From Kitasatospora sp. A2-31 (lineage in GTDB: Bacteria; Actinomycetota; Actinomycetes; Streptomycetales; Streptomycetaceae): 64,000 bases of DNA. The translations under genes were made by a program, and so were the position numbers. The stretch covers positions 124,001 through 188,000 of the forward strand of contig NZ_JAKNTA010000011.1 of assembly GCF_022288725.1 (NCBI RefSeq), read 5' to 3'. Shown here in pieces: positions 45,832 to 53,364 of this stretch. The notes below the pieces were generated by a model. It saw nothing but the letters and a program-made list of their open reading frames with translations, did not search any database and was not told the origin of the DNA. The stretch's first letter is position 1. The number at the start of each line of letters is the position of its first letter.

Positions 45832-46341
45832 TCAGCTCCACCGTGGTCCCGGGGCGGGCGCGGGGCAAGCGGAGGGCTCTCGGATCGCGGACTCCGCGAC
45901 CCCGGCGAGGCGGTCCGCGAGTTCGGCCTCGTCGGCCAGGAACCAGAGCTGCCGCCCGCGGTTGCTCTCCCGGACGAAGTCGCGCAGCGCGTCGCTCGCG
46001 GCGACGTGGTGGGCGATGTCGCCGAGCACGACCAGGCCGATCCGATAGTTGACGAACTTCTGCACGATGCCGCCGGCCACCCTGGTGCCGAGCCGGAAGA
46101 AGTCCTGGTGCAGCCGGGCGACCGGAAGGACGACCCAGGTCGCGCCGCAGCCGAAGGCCTCGCCGATCAGGTCGGTCGCGTCGCGTTCCTCCCGGATCGG
46201 CGCACCGTCGGCCGGCACCCGCATGACCGTGCGGTCGGCGGTCTCGGCCGTGCCGTGGGCCGCGGGGGTCCCAGGGGTCCCAGGGGCCTCGGGGGCCTGG
46301 GAGGCGTCGGGGGCCTCGGAGGCGTCGGGGATCTCAGCCAT
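45832..46341 (-). CDS. DUF4180 domain-containing protein
   Basis: A 169-residue protein. After a 40-residue Pro/Ala/Glu lead it matches DUF4180: REERDATDLIGEAFGCGATWVVLPVARLHQDFFRLGTRVAGGIVQKFVNYRIGLVVLGDI, then AASDALRDFVRESNRGRQLWFL. The family often sits near regulators; function unknown. Its start overlaps the end of the upstream HTH gene by 8 bases, so the two are coupled. Confidence 0.85.
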   Translation of the reverse strand: MAEIPDASEAPDASQAPEAPGTPGTPAAHGTAETADRTVMRVPADGAPIREERDATDLIGEAFGCGATWVVLPVARLHQDFFRLGTRVAGGIVQKFVNYRIGLVVLGDIAHHVAASDALRDFVRESNRGRQLWFLADEAELADRLAGVAESAIREPSACPAPAPGPRWS

Positions 46342-46786
46342 GCCGGTTCTCCTTGATCAGTGTGTCGACGAGGGCGAGCACGGCCGCGGTGTCGGCGGGG
46401 CCGCCGAGGACGACCAGCCGCAGCGTCTCGCGGTCCTCCTCGTGGACGGCCTCGACCCGCAGCGGCGGACCGCCGCCGTCCCGCGGGCCGGCGATCGCCG
46501 CCAGCACGGTGTTGGCCACCCGGCCGGCCTCGACGCGGCCGATCGACTCGATCCGCACCACGGCGGACACCTCGGCGTACCGCGGCTCGGCGGCGGGCGG
46601 CTCGGCGGCCGGCGCGCCGGTGAAGGCCTCCAGGTCCTGGCGGGCGATCCGGTACTGCTTGCCGATCCTGGTCGCCCGCAACCGGCCGTCGCGGATGTAG
46701 CCGCGCACGGTGCGGACATGCAGGCCCAGCAGTTCGGCCACCTGCTCCACCGAGTAGTACTGCGGCACGGAGCTCACCTTTCGCAT
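46334..46786 (-). CDS. Excisionase/MerR-type helix-turn-helix protein
   Basis: A 150-residue protein. The N-terminal winged helix is of the excisionase or BldC kind: YYSVEQVAELLGLHVRTVRGYIRDGRLRATRIGKQYRIARQDLEAFTG. A second, C-terminal domain of about 85 residues (YAEVSAVVRIESIGRVEAGRVANTVLAAI, then LRLVVLGGPADTAAVLALVDTLI) is not one I know; its pattern suggests a small alpha/beta ligand or partner domain. ATG 46786 is preferred (AAGGGA 6 bases before it) over one 15 bases upstream. Operon with DUF4180. Direct repeats upstream (46829-46845) may be its operator. Confidence 0.85.
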   Translation of the reverse strand: MRKVSSVPQYYSVEQVAELLGLHVRTVRGYIRDGRLRATRIGKQYRIARQDLEAFTGAPAAEPPAAEPRYAEVSAVVRIESIGRVEAGRVANTVLAAIAGPRDGGGPPLRVEAVHEEDRETLRLVVLGGPADTAAVLALVDTLIKENRHG

Positions 46787-46828
46787 ACTTCCCTTAACCA
46801 CTGCAACCTACCATCCGATGAGGACCGA

Positions 46829-46845
46829 TAGGGAGTTTTAGGGAG
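46829..46845. promoter_or_regulatory. TAGGGAG direct repeats, 10-bp period
   Basis: TAGGGAG at 46829-46835 and 46839-46845, one helical turn apart, 43 bp upstream of the HTH gene start in a patch of lower GC. Direct repeats with this spacing suit side-by-side binding by a small winged-helix protein. Confidence 0.45.
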
Positions 46846-47029
46846 GCCGCCTCTGGGGGCGTGAACCGCGGCGACGGGGCGGCCGGCAGCGCACGGTGCG
46901 TCAGAAGTCCGTCAACACGGCGCCTCATCCGGTCAACGCCGCGTATGGACGGCGTCGGGGTGCCCGCGGCCGCCCTAGCGTCGAAGAAGCAGTTCCGGCA
47001 GGCCCCTCGACCCACTCGGGAGCACCCGC

Positions 47030-47357
47030 ATGGCCCGCGTCGTCTGGCACGTCCCGGTCACCGTCACCGGACGCACCACCGCCCTCCGCCTCTTCCGCCT
47101 GCGCGACGGCCGCCGCTGCGCGGTCGGCTTCGCCTCGGCGGAGGCCCTCACCGCCCTGCTCGGCCCGCAGCAGGCCTCCGTCCGGCTCGCCGAACCGGCG
47201 CTGCGCGCCCTCGTCGCGCCGCTCGGTGTGGACACCCTCGTCCTGGACGCCGCTCGGTGTGGACACCCTCGTCCTGGACCCCCGCCTGGTGGCCCCGCCC
47301 GTCGCCGGGCCGGCCGTCCTCTCCCCCGCCCCGGCCGCTCAGCTCCAGCCCAGGTGA
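47030..47357 (+). pseudogene. SAV_915 family protein, split by a 31-bp duplication
   Basis: A small Streptomyces protein family of unknown role: VVWHVPVTVTGRTTALRLFRLRDGRRCAVGF, then ALTALLGPQQASVRLAEPALRALVAPLGVDTLVLD. The exact 31-bp duplication at 47218-47279 shifts the frame. With one copy removed it ends DPRLVAPPVAGPAVLSPAPAAQLQPR at 47357, 98 residues, normal for the family. The stop then overlaps the GTG of the next gene, which supports the corrected reading. Confidence 0.8.
47218..47279. repeat. Exact 31-bp tandem duplication
   Basis: 47218-47248 equals 47249-47279 base for base. It breaks the SAV_915-type gene. Confidence 0.95.
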
Positions 47358-47671
47358 CCGCCCTCCACCTGGTCCCCGGCGCAGGCGCGCGCTCCGGGGA
47401 GACCGCCCGGCCGCTGCACGCCCTGGCCCGGATCAGCTTCGGACCGGTCCCCTTGGACTTCCACCGCCTCGCGGCGGAGTTCCCGGCGGTGCAGAGCGGG
47501 CTCGCGCTGGCCGGGGACGCCGACCTGGAGCTCCGCCTCGCCTGCACCGGCCCCGCGGAGTTACGAGCGGTCACGGCTGCACTGCAGCGCTCGGGCGCGG
47601 CCCGGGTCCGGATCGAGCTGGTCCTCCGGTCCCTCGCCCCCGGCCCGCCCGCACTCCACCCGGTCCCGTGA
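47354..47671 (+). CDS. Lrp/AsnC effector-domain-like (RAM) protein
   Basis: A 105-residue protein starting at GTG 47354 (GTGA overlap with the previous gene). It reads HALARISFGPVPLDFHRLAAEFPAVQSGLALAGDADLELRLACTGPAELRAVTAALQRSGAARVRIELVL, which resembles the ligand-binding RAM domain of Lrp/AsnC regulators, without the DNA-binding part. Stand-alone RAM proteins exist and bind amino acids. Assignment is by pattern only. Confidence 0.6.
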   Translation: MTALHLVPGAGARSGETARPLHALARISFGPVPLDFHRLAAEFPAVQSGLALAGDADLELRLACTGPAELRAVTAALQRSGAARVRIELVLRSLAPGPPALHPVP

Positions 47672-47752
47672 GCCCACCGGTCCGGGCCCGGCGCCGGCCG
47701 GCGCCCTGGTGGGCGGCGGCGGGCGCCGGCGCGGCAGGCCGCGCCGGGGGCG

Positions 47753-48622
47753 TCAGGCCGATGCGCGGGTCAGTGCCGCGATCGCGGCCAGCAGCAGCGC
47801 CGAGCCCAGCAGCAGGCCCGGCGTGAGCGGCTCGCCGAGCAGCACCGTGGCGATCAGCGCCGCGGCCGCCGGCTCCAGCAGCACCAGGACGGAGGCGGTG
47901 GCACCCGGTACCGCCGCGAGGCCGGCGAAGTACCAGCGGTACGCCAGCAGGGTCGGCACCGTCCCGAGGAACAGCAGCGCGACGACCGTCGGTACCGGGG
48001 CGCCCGCCGTGGGCAGGACACCGCCGGCCGCCGCGAGCGGCAGGAGACAGAGCAACCCGACGGTGAACGCGCCGGCCGTGGCCCGCGCCGCTCCACCGCC
48101 GCGCGCCCACAGGGTGAGCCCGCTCTGCCCGGCTCCGGCCGACACCGCCAGCGCGACGCCGAGCACCGGGCGCGGACCGGCCGCCGGGGCGGCCACCAGC
48201 AGCGCCAGCCCGCCCAGCGCCAGCCCGATCGCGCAGAGCGCCCGCCGGGTGAGCCGCTCGCCGAGCAGGAAGCGGGCACCCAGGCTGGTCAGGACGGGCC
48301 CGGCACCGATGGTGATCAGCGTGCCCAGGCCGAGGCCCGCGTAGCGGACCGAGCCGAAGTACGCGCACTGGCTGACCGCCAGCCCGATCCCGGTGAGGAC
48401 GGCCGCACCGAGCGGGCCGGAGGCCCCGCGGCGCCGTCCGGTCGGCAGCAGGGCCAGGCAGCCCGCGGCTACGGCGAACCGCCAGAAGCAGACGGCCACC
48501 GGGCCGAGGCCGCTGGTCCGCATCAGGACGGCGGCCACCGCCCCGCCGACGCCCCAGGCGACGGCGGCGGCGGAAATGCACATCAGGCCGCGCCGGAACG
48601 GCACGGCGGCGTGAGTGGTCAT
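47753..48622 (-). CDS. EamA/DMT family transporter
   Basis: A 289-residue protein with ten membrane segments in two EamA repeats (AAAVAWGVGGAVAAVLMRTSGLGPVAVCFWRF; ARGGGAARATAGAFTVGLLCLLPLA, ending GATASVLVLLEPAAAALIATVLLGEPL). Members export amino acids and other small molecules. A threonine dehydratase is divergent, so an amino acid substrate is plausible. ATG 48622 is chosen over one five codons upstream; GAGAG lies before it. Confidence 0.88.
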   Translation of the reverse strand: MTTHAAVPFRRGLMCISAAAVAWGVGGAVAAVLMRTSGLGPVAVCFWRFAVAAGCLALLPTGRRRGASGPLGAAVLTGIGLAVSQCAYFGSVRYAGLGLGTLITIGAGPVLTSLGARFLLGERLTRRALCAIGLALGGLALLVAAPAAGPRPVLGVALAVSAGAGQSGLTLWARGGGAARATAGAFTVGLLCLLPLAAAGGVLPTAGAPVPTVVALLFLGTVPTLLAYRWYFAGLAAVPGATASVLVLLEPAAAALIATVLLGEPLTPGLLLGSALLLAAIAALTRASA

Positions 48623-48736
48623 GCGAGGTCTCTCCACGATGGGGTGCCGGATGAGGTCCGCGGTGAGCGCGGGCGGCAGCCATCGGCCCGGTGGCGGCGA
48701 GACCGCCGGGCTGGAATCCGTGGAGCAGGCCGCCCG

Positions 48737-48772
48737 CTAGCGGACGGGCGGCGGCAGGATCACGAGACGCAT
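48737..48772 (-). CDS. Possible 11-residue leader peptide upstream of the EamA gene
   Basis: The minus strand reads MRLVILPPPVR and a TAG stop, about 115 bases before the transporter start. LPPP is a known kind of ribosome-slowing run. It may be a chance frame; there is no clear ribosome site. Confidence 0.3.
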   Translation of the reverse strand: MRLVILPPPVR

Positions 48773-48897
48773 GCCGGCACCCTAACGCGGGTGCCCTGCC
48801 CGGACGACCGTGATCTTCACGCCGCCGGCCGCACCGCATAGGGTCGGCGGCGGTGGCATGCCGACCGAACCGGACCGATCGACGGAGGGCAGGCAGG

Positions 48898-49833
48898 ATG
48901 GACCAGCTGACGTACGACGAGGTCAGAGCGGCCGGGCGACGGATCGCCGGCCGGGTGCGGCCGGTCGCGGTGGCGCCGGGGGACGCCGCCGGGCGGGTCT
49001 GGCTGGCGCTGGAGTACCTGCAGCACACCGGGAGCTTCAAAGCGCGCGGCGCGCAGAACTTCCTGCTCGCGCACGCCGAGGCCGGCGGCCTGCCGACCGC
49101 CGGCGTCACCATCGCCTCCGGTGGCAATGCAGGCCTGGCCTGCGCCTGGGCGGCGGCCGAACTCGGCGTCCGGGCCACGGTGTTCGTCCCCGAGACGGCA
49201 CCCGCCGTCAAGGTGGACCGGCTGCGCTCGTACGGCGCCGAGGTGCGGCTTGTCGGCCGCGAGTACGCCGAGGCGCTGGCCGCCTGCGAGGAGTTCGCGG
49301 CGTCCGCCGGGGCCCTGGCCGCGCACGCCTACGACCACCCGCTGATCGCGGCCGGGGCGGGGACGGTCCTGGACGAGATCCGCGCTCAACTCCCCTCCCT
49401 GGAGACGGTTGTGGTGTCGGTCGGCGGCGGCGGGCTGTTCGCCGGGGTGGCCGCGGCGGCGCGCGAGCACGGCGTCCGCGTGGTGGCGGTGGAGCCGGAG
49501 CACAGCCGGGCGCTGAACGCCGCACTGGCGGCGGGCGCTCCGGTGGACGTACCGGTGGCATCGGTGGCGGCCGACGCGCTGGGAGCCCGCCGGGCCACCG
49601 CGCTCGCCGTGGACGCCGCCCGGCACCACGGCGTGCGCTCGGTGCTGGTGCCCGACGAGGCCATCGTCCGGGCCCGGCAGGCACTCTGGGACGGGCACCG
49701 GATCGCCGTCGAACACGCCGCCGCCACCGCACACGCCGCGCTGGACCTGCTGGACGAGGCGGACGGCGGGCGGATCGCCGTCCTGCTCTGCGGCGCCAAC
49801 ACCGACCCGTCCGACCTGGTCGCCGGACCCTAG
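48898..49833 (+). CDS. Threonine/serine dehydratase (PLP-dependent)
   Basis: A 311-residue fold-type II PLP enzyme. The cofactor Lys is in HTGSFKARGAQNFLL; the phosphate loop is ASGGNAGLACAWAAAELG; and SVGGGGLFAGVAAAARE is the second Gly-rich loop. These enzymes deaminate Ser or Thr, or act as serine racemase-like enzymes. There is no C-terminal ACT domain, so feedback control is unlikely. GGAGGGCAGG precedes the ATG. It ends 3 bp before the DUF2254 gene, which converges. Confidence 0.88.
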   Translation: MDQLTYDEVRAAGRRIAGRVRPVAVAPGDAAGRVWLALEYLQHTGSFKARGAQNFLLAHAEAGGLPTAGVTIASGGNAGLACAWAAAELGVRATVFVPETAPAVKVDRLRSYGAEVRLVGREYAEALAACEEFAASAGALAAHAYDHPLIAAGAGTVLDEIRAQLPSLETVVVSVGGGGLFAGVAAAAREHGVRVVAVEPEHSRALNAALAAGAPVDVPVASVAADALGARRATALAVDAARHHGVRSVLVPDEAIVRARQALWDGHRIAVEHAAATAHAALDLLDEADGGRIAVLLCGANTDPSDLVAGP

Positions 49834-49836
49834 GGA

Positions 49837-51162
49837 TCAGCCGATCCCCTGCCGGTCGGGCTTCAGCGCGAAGGCGCGGACGTCCGGGTCGGCCAGGTTC
49901 TCGGCCACGGCACGGTCCAACAGCTCTCGCTGCACCAGGAGTTCGCGGCGCCGCGGCTCGGGGGCGATCCGCAGCAGGTCGTCCAGGGCCGCGGCCAGCC
50001 GGCGGGTCACCTGGGGGTGGCCGGCGCCGCAGAGGCGGATCTCGGTGAACGCGAGGTCGACGACGCAGCCCCAGTCCGGCACCGGTTCGACCAGCCGGAC
50101 GATGCCGGCCCGGTCGCGGTAGCAGAGGTCGCCGACGCTCTCCTGCACCACCATCCCGAGCAGTTGGTGGATCCGGTCGACGGCCTGGACGGCGGTGGTC
50201 GGGTCGTTGACGGCCGGCGAGAGCGCGCGGATCGCGATGTCCACCAGCTGCCGGAAGCCGAAGCCGAGGTCCTGGTGCATCGTCCGTTCGACGCCCACGT
50301 TGAACGCCTGGGCGATCCGGCGCGGGCGCGGCGGGCGATCGGCGGCCCCGGCGACCCGGACGATCGGGGTGCCGGGCGTGACGAAGTCGCCGATCCGGGG
50401 CACGAGGTGGAGCACCACGTCGTGCTTGCGGGCGATCCGCACCAGCCGGGCGATGTCGATGTCGCGCAGAACCCCGGAGCGGCCCTCGTGCAGCAGGGTG
50501 GGGGTCCCCTCCGGGACGACCGGGGGCCGTGCCTCGGGCGGCATCAGCCGGTACTGGTGGACGACGGCCACCGACTCGTCGGCGATCCGGTCGATGACGT
50601 GCGGCACGCGCAGCAGCCGCATGGTCGCCTGCACGTAGAGCACGAACAGCCCGAGGCTGAGCAGCACCAGCAGCACCGCGGTCAGGCCGGAGAACAGCGG
50701 CACCGCGGTGACCTCGGCCGGGTCGGTGGAGTCGTCGTAGCTGAGCTGGACCAGCAGCGAGAACAGGAAGGTGGCCAGGCAGACCGAGAAGGTGGCCTTG
50801 GTCAGCCGGCTGCGCACGTAGAGCCTGAGCACGCGCGGCGAGAACTGGCTGGCGGCCATCTGGAGGGCGACCAGGGAGATCGAGAACACCACGGCGATGA
50901 ACGTGAGCATCGCCGAACTCACGCTGGAGACCACGCTCCTGGCCGCGCCGTTGAACCGCATCAGCTCGTCGGCCGAGCCGGTCTGGGCGACGGTGGCGGA
51001 GACCGCCTGCTCGTCCAGCCAGGCCGTGGCGGAGGCGAGCAGGACGGCGCCGAGGCAGGCCAGCAGCGGGGCGAACCAGAACGAGTCCCGCAGGTGCTCG
51101 CGCAGCGGCGAGAGCGGGTGGTACCGGACCGGTCGCGGCGGACCGGGCGTGCGATCGGTCAT
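49837..51162 (-). CDS. DUF2254 domain-containing membrane protein
   Basis: A 441-residue predicted membrane protein with four N-terminal spans and a large C-terminal soluble domain. Marks: MLTFIAVVFSISLVALQMAASQFSPRVLR, SGVLRDIDIARLVRIARKHDVVLHLVPRIGDFVTPGTPIV, TMHQDLGFGFRQLVDIAIRALSPAVNDPTTAVQAVDRI. The family is widespread and uncharacterised. Full length. Confidence 0.9.
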   Translation of the reverse strand: MTDRTPGPPRPVRYHPLSPLREHLRDSFWFAPLLACLGAVLLASATAWLDEQAVSATVAQTGSADELMRFNGAARSVVSSVSSAMLTFIAVVFSISLVALQMAASQFSPRVLRLYVRSRLTKATFSVCLATFLFSLLVQLSYDDSTDPAEVTAVPLFSGLTAVLLVLLSLGLFVLYVQATMRLLRVPHVIDRIADESVAVVHQYRLMPPEARPPVVPEGTPTLLHEGRSGVLRDIDIARLVRIARKHDVVLHLVPRIGDFVTPGTPIVRVAGAADRPPRPRRIAQAFNVGVERTMHQDLGFGFRQLVDIAIRALSPAVNDPTTAVQAVDRIHQLLGMVVQESVGDLCYRDRAGIVRLVEPVPDWGCVVDLAFTEIRLCGAGHPQVTRRLAAALDDLLRIAPEPRRRELLVQRELLDRAVAENLADPDVRAFALKPDRQGIG

Positions 51163-51218
51163 CGCTCCAGGCTAGGTGCGGGACGGGCCTCGGCTCCGGC
51201 GCGCCACGCCCCGATCCC

Positions 51219-51947
51219 CTACCCCAGCAGCCTCCGCAGGGCGAGGGCGTCGGGAGCGGCGGCGGTGAGCAGGGTGGCGTCCGCGCCGGCCAGGGTGAGC
51301 AGGGCGGCGTCGCCCGGGCCGGGGGACGGGGGCGGCGGGTGGCCGACGGTGAGCAGCTGGCCGGTGGCGTGGTGGCCGCCGAGGACGGCGGGGCCGTCCC
51401 AACCGGGTGCGCCGGCTCCGAGGTCGGTCTGCTGGTCGAGCAGCAGCCGACCGGCCCGGCGGACGGTGAGCCGGGAGGTGATCCGGCCGGGGGCGGCGCC
51501 GCGGGTCCAGTCGTGGTGGCGGCCGAGGACCTGCTCCTCGCGGTAGCGCAGCCGGGCCCCGGCGGCGAGGGTGATCCGGGTGTGCAGGACGAGGTGGCTG
51601 CCGCTCGCGGCGACGACCGGTTCGGGCCGCCAGTCCAGCCGGGCGTCCGCACCGACGGTGAGCTCGACGGTGTAGTGCGCGGGCCCGGGGCCGGGCAGGC
51701 TGATGGTGGCGGCGGCGCTGGTCACGGTGAGCGCGGCGCCGTCGGCGACCTCGGCGGTGAGGGCGAGCCGGTCGCCGCCGAGCGGGGCGGCCATCGAGCC
51801 GACGACCACGACGTGGGCCGCGCCCTCGGTGCCCCGGGTGCGGCGGGGCGCGAGCGGGCCGCCGCCGGACAGGACGGGCAGGGCGGTGCCGCCCCGCCCG
51901 TCCGGTGCTGCGACGATCCGGGCCTGCGCGGTGAGTGCGGCCGTCAC
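51219..51947 (-). CDS. ureD: Urease accessory protein UreD
   Basis: A 242-residue nickel-insertion scaffold that binds apo-urease with UreF and UreG. It has RTRGTEGAAHVVVVGSMAAPLGGDRLAL, AATISLPGPGPAHYTVELTVGADARLDWRPEPVV, RLRYREEQVLGRH and SRLTVRRAGRLLLDQQ. It is last in the ureABCFGD operon; the start overlaps the ureG stop by 4 bases. Slightly diverged, as UreD proteins are. Confidence 0.92.
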   Translation of the reverse strand: MTAALTAQARIVAAPDGRGGTALPVLSGGGPLAPRRTRGTEGAAHVVVVGSMAAPLGGDRLALTAEVADGAALTVTSAAATISLPGPGPAHYTVELTVGADARLDWRPEPVVAASGSHLVLHTRITLAAGARLRYREEQVLGRHHDWTRGAAPGRITSRLTVRRAGRLLLDQQTDLGAGAPGWDGPAVLGGHHATGQLLTVGHPPPPSPGPGDAALLTLAGADATLLTAAAPDALALRRLLG

Positions 51948-52696
51948 CGGCCGGCGGGTCGATCGGTGCGCGGCCCCGCCGGTGCCTGCGCCTGCCAGTC
52001 GGCGAGCCGCTCACGGACCCAGGCGGCGACCGGGGCGACGCCCTCGGCCGAGGTGAGCGAGCAGAACACGGTGGGCAGCGCGCCGCGCTGGGCGGCGGCG
52101 TCCCGGGCCATCACGTCGAGGTCGGCGCCGACCAGCGGAGCCAGGTCGGTCTTGTTGACGACGAGCAGGTCGGAGGTGGAGATGCCGGGCCCGCCCTTGC
52201 GGGGGATCTTGTCGCCGCCGGAGACGTCGATGACGAAGACCTGGTGGTCGACCAGGCCCCGGCTGAAGGTGGCGGTCAGGTTGTCGCCGCCGGACTCGAC
52301 CAGGACGAGGTCGAGCGGACCGACCGCGGCCTCCAGTTCCTCGACGGCCTCCAGGTTGGCGGAGATGTCGTCGCGGATGGCGGTGTGCGGGCAGCACCCG
52401 GTCTCGACAGCGGTGATCCGCTCGGGCGGCAGGACGGCGTTGCGGAGCAGGAACTCGGCGTCCTCCGTGGTGTAGATGTCGTTGGTGACGACGGCCAGCG
52501 ACAGCTCCTCGCGCAGCCGGCGGCAGAGGGCGGCGACGGTGGCGGTCTTGCCGGAACCGACCGGCCCGCCGAGGCCGATCCGCAGCGCCCGGCGGCGGCC
52601 GTCGGCGGTGCGGGGGCGCTCGGCGGTGCGGGGGCCGCCGAGGGTGTGGGTGTGGCGGACGGGGGCGTCGACGGGGTCGGCGTGGTCACGATGCAA
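51944..52696 (-). CDS. ureG: Urease accessory GTPase UreG
   Basis: The GTPase that powers nickel delivery: LRIGLGGPVGSGKTATVAALCRRL (P-loop), TNDIYTTEDAEFL, ETGCCPHTAIRDDISANLEAVEEL, VESGGDNLTATFS and VNKTDLAPLVGADL. The start is probably TTG at 52696, just inside the end of ureF, giving 250 residues with a His-rich lead (HRDHADPVDAPVRHTHT) that may bind nickel. No ATG or GTG occurs in frame before the P-loop. Confidence 0.93.
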   Translation of the reverse strand: MHRDHADPVDAPVRHTHTLGGPRTAERPRTADGRRRALRIGLGGPVGSGKTATVAALCRRLREELSLAVVTNDIYTTEDAEFLLRNAVLPPERITAVETGCCPHTAIRDDISANLEAVEELEAAVGPLDLVLVESGGDNLTATFSRGLVDHQVFVIDVSGGDKIPRKGGPGISTSDLLVVNKTDLAPLVGADLDVMARDAAAQRGALPTVFCSLTSAEGVAPVAAWVRERLADWQAQAPAGPRTDRPAGR

Positions 52697-53351
52697 AGAG
52701 GCGGACCTTCCAGGAGGTGTGCTGCTCGGCGTAGACGTCGAGCAGCGGGGCGGAGGCGGCGGGCAGCGCGTCCGGGTCGCCGTGGGCGGCGGCCTCGGCG
52801 GCCGCGCCGGCGACGGCGTCGAGCTGCGGGGCGAGGCGGGCGAGCGCGGCGGTGACCTCGTAGGGGTCGAGGCCCAGCAGCCGCACGCACGCGGTGGCCG
52901 GCCCGTTGACGCTCTCGTACGCAGCGGCGGACGCGGCCTGGGCGGGGGTGAGTCCGGCGGCGAGCGCGGTGGCGCCGAACGCGACGGGTTGGTGGGCACC
53001 GCCCGGGAGTTCGGTGGCCAGCCGGTCGAGGCCGGGGTGCGGCCAGGCGGTGCGGGCGGCGCGCAGCAGTTGGCGGCCGAGCCGCCGGCTGGTGGCGCGC
53101 AGCGCGGCGGACGGGGTGCGGGCGTCGGCGGCCCGGTCGAGCAGGACGGCGTCCTGCCCGGCGGCGGCCGCGGCGGCCAGGGCCGCGGCCACCAGTCCGG
53201 TGGTGTGCAGCCGGCCGGTGAGGAAGGCCGCCATGCTCGCGGTGTCGTGCACCCGGCCGGCCCTGACGGCGGCCTCGGCACCGCCGGAGTGGGCGTGGCC
53301 GCCGGCGGGGAACCGCCCGTCGGCGAGCAGCAGCAGTGCGGCGACGGTCAT
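52686..53351 (-). CDS. ureF: Urease accessory protein UreF
   Basis: A 221-residue helical accessory protein that acts with UreD and UreG. Marks: LLLLADGRFPAGGHAHSGGAEAAV near the start, and a C-terminal half with AYESVNGPATACVRLLGLDPYEVTAALARL and LDVYAEQHTSWKVRLFAS. It lies 13 bp after ureC and overlaps ureG. Confidence 0.92.
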   Translation of the reverse strand: MTVAALLLLADGRFPAGGHAHSGGAEAAVRAGRVHDTASMAAFLTGRLHTTGLVAAALAAAAAAGQDAVLLDRAADARTPSAALRATSRRLGRQLLRAARTAWPHPGLDRLATELPGGAHQPVAFGATALAAGLTPAQAASAAAYESVNGPATACVRLLGLDPYEVTAALARLAPQLDAVAGAAAEAAAHGDPDALPAASAPLLDVYAEQHTSWKVRLFAS

Positions 53352-53364
53352 CACTGCGTACCGC

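Noticed and set aside
46334..46786. Excisionase-like HTH as a sign of a prophage or integrative element.
   Set aside because: No integrase, phage or conjugation genes are in the window; the HTH type is also common in chromosomal regulators.
47218..47279. The 31-bp duplication as an attachment site or mobile element target.
   Set aside because: The copies are adjacent with nothing between them, and no integrase, transposase or inverted ends are nearby.
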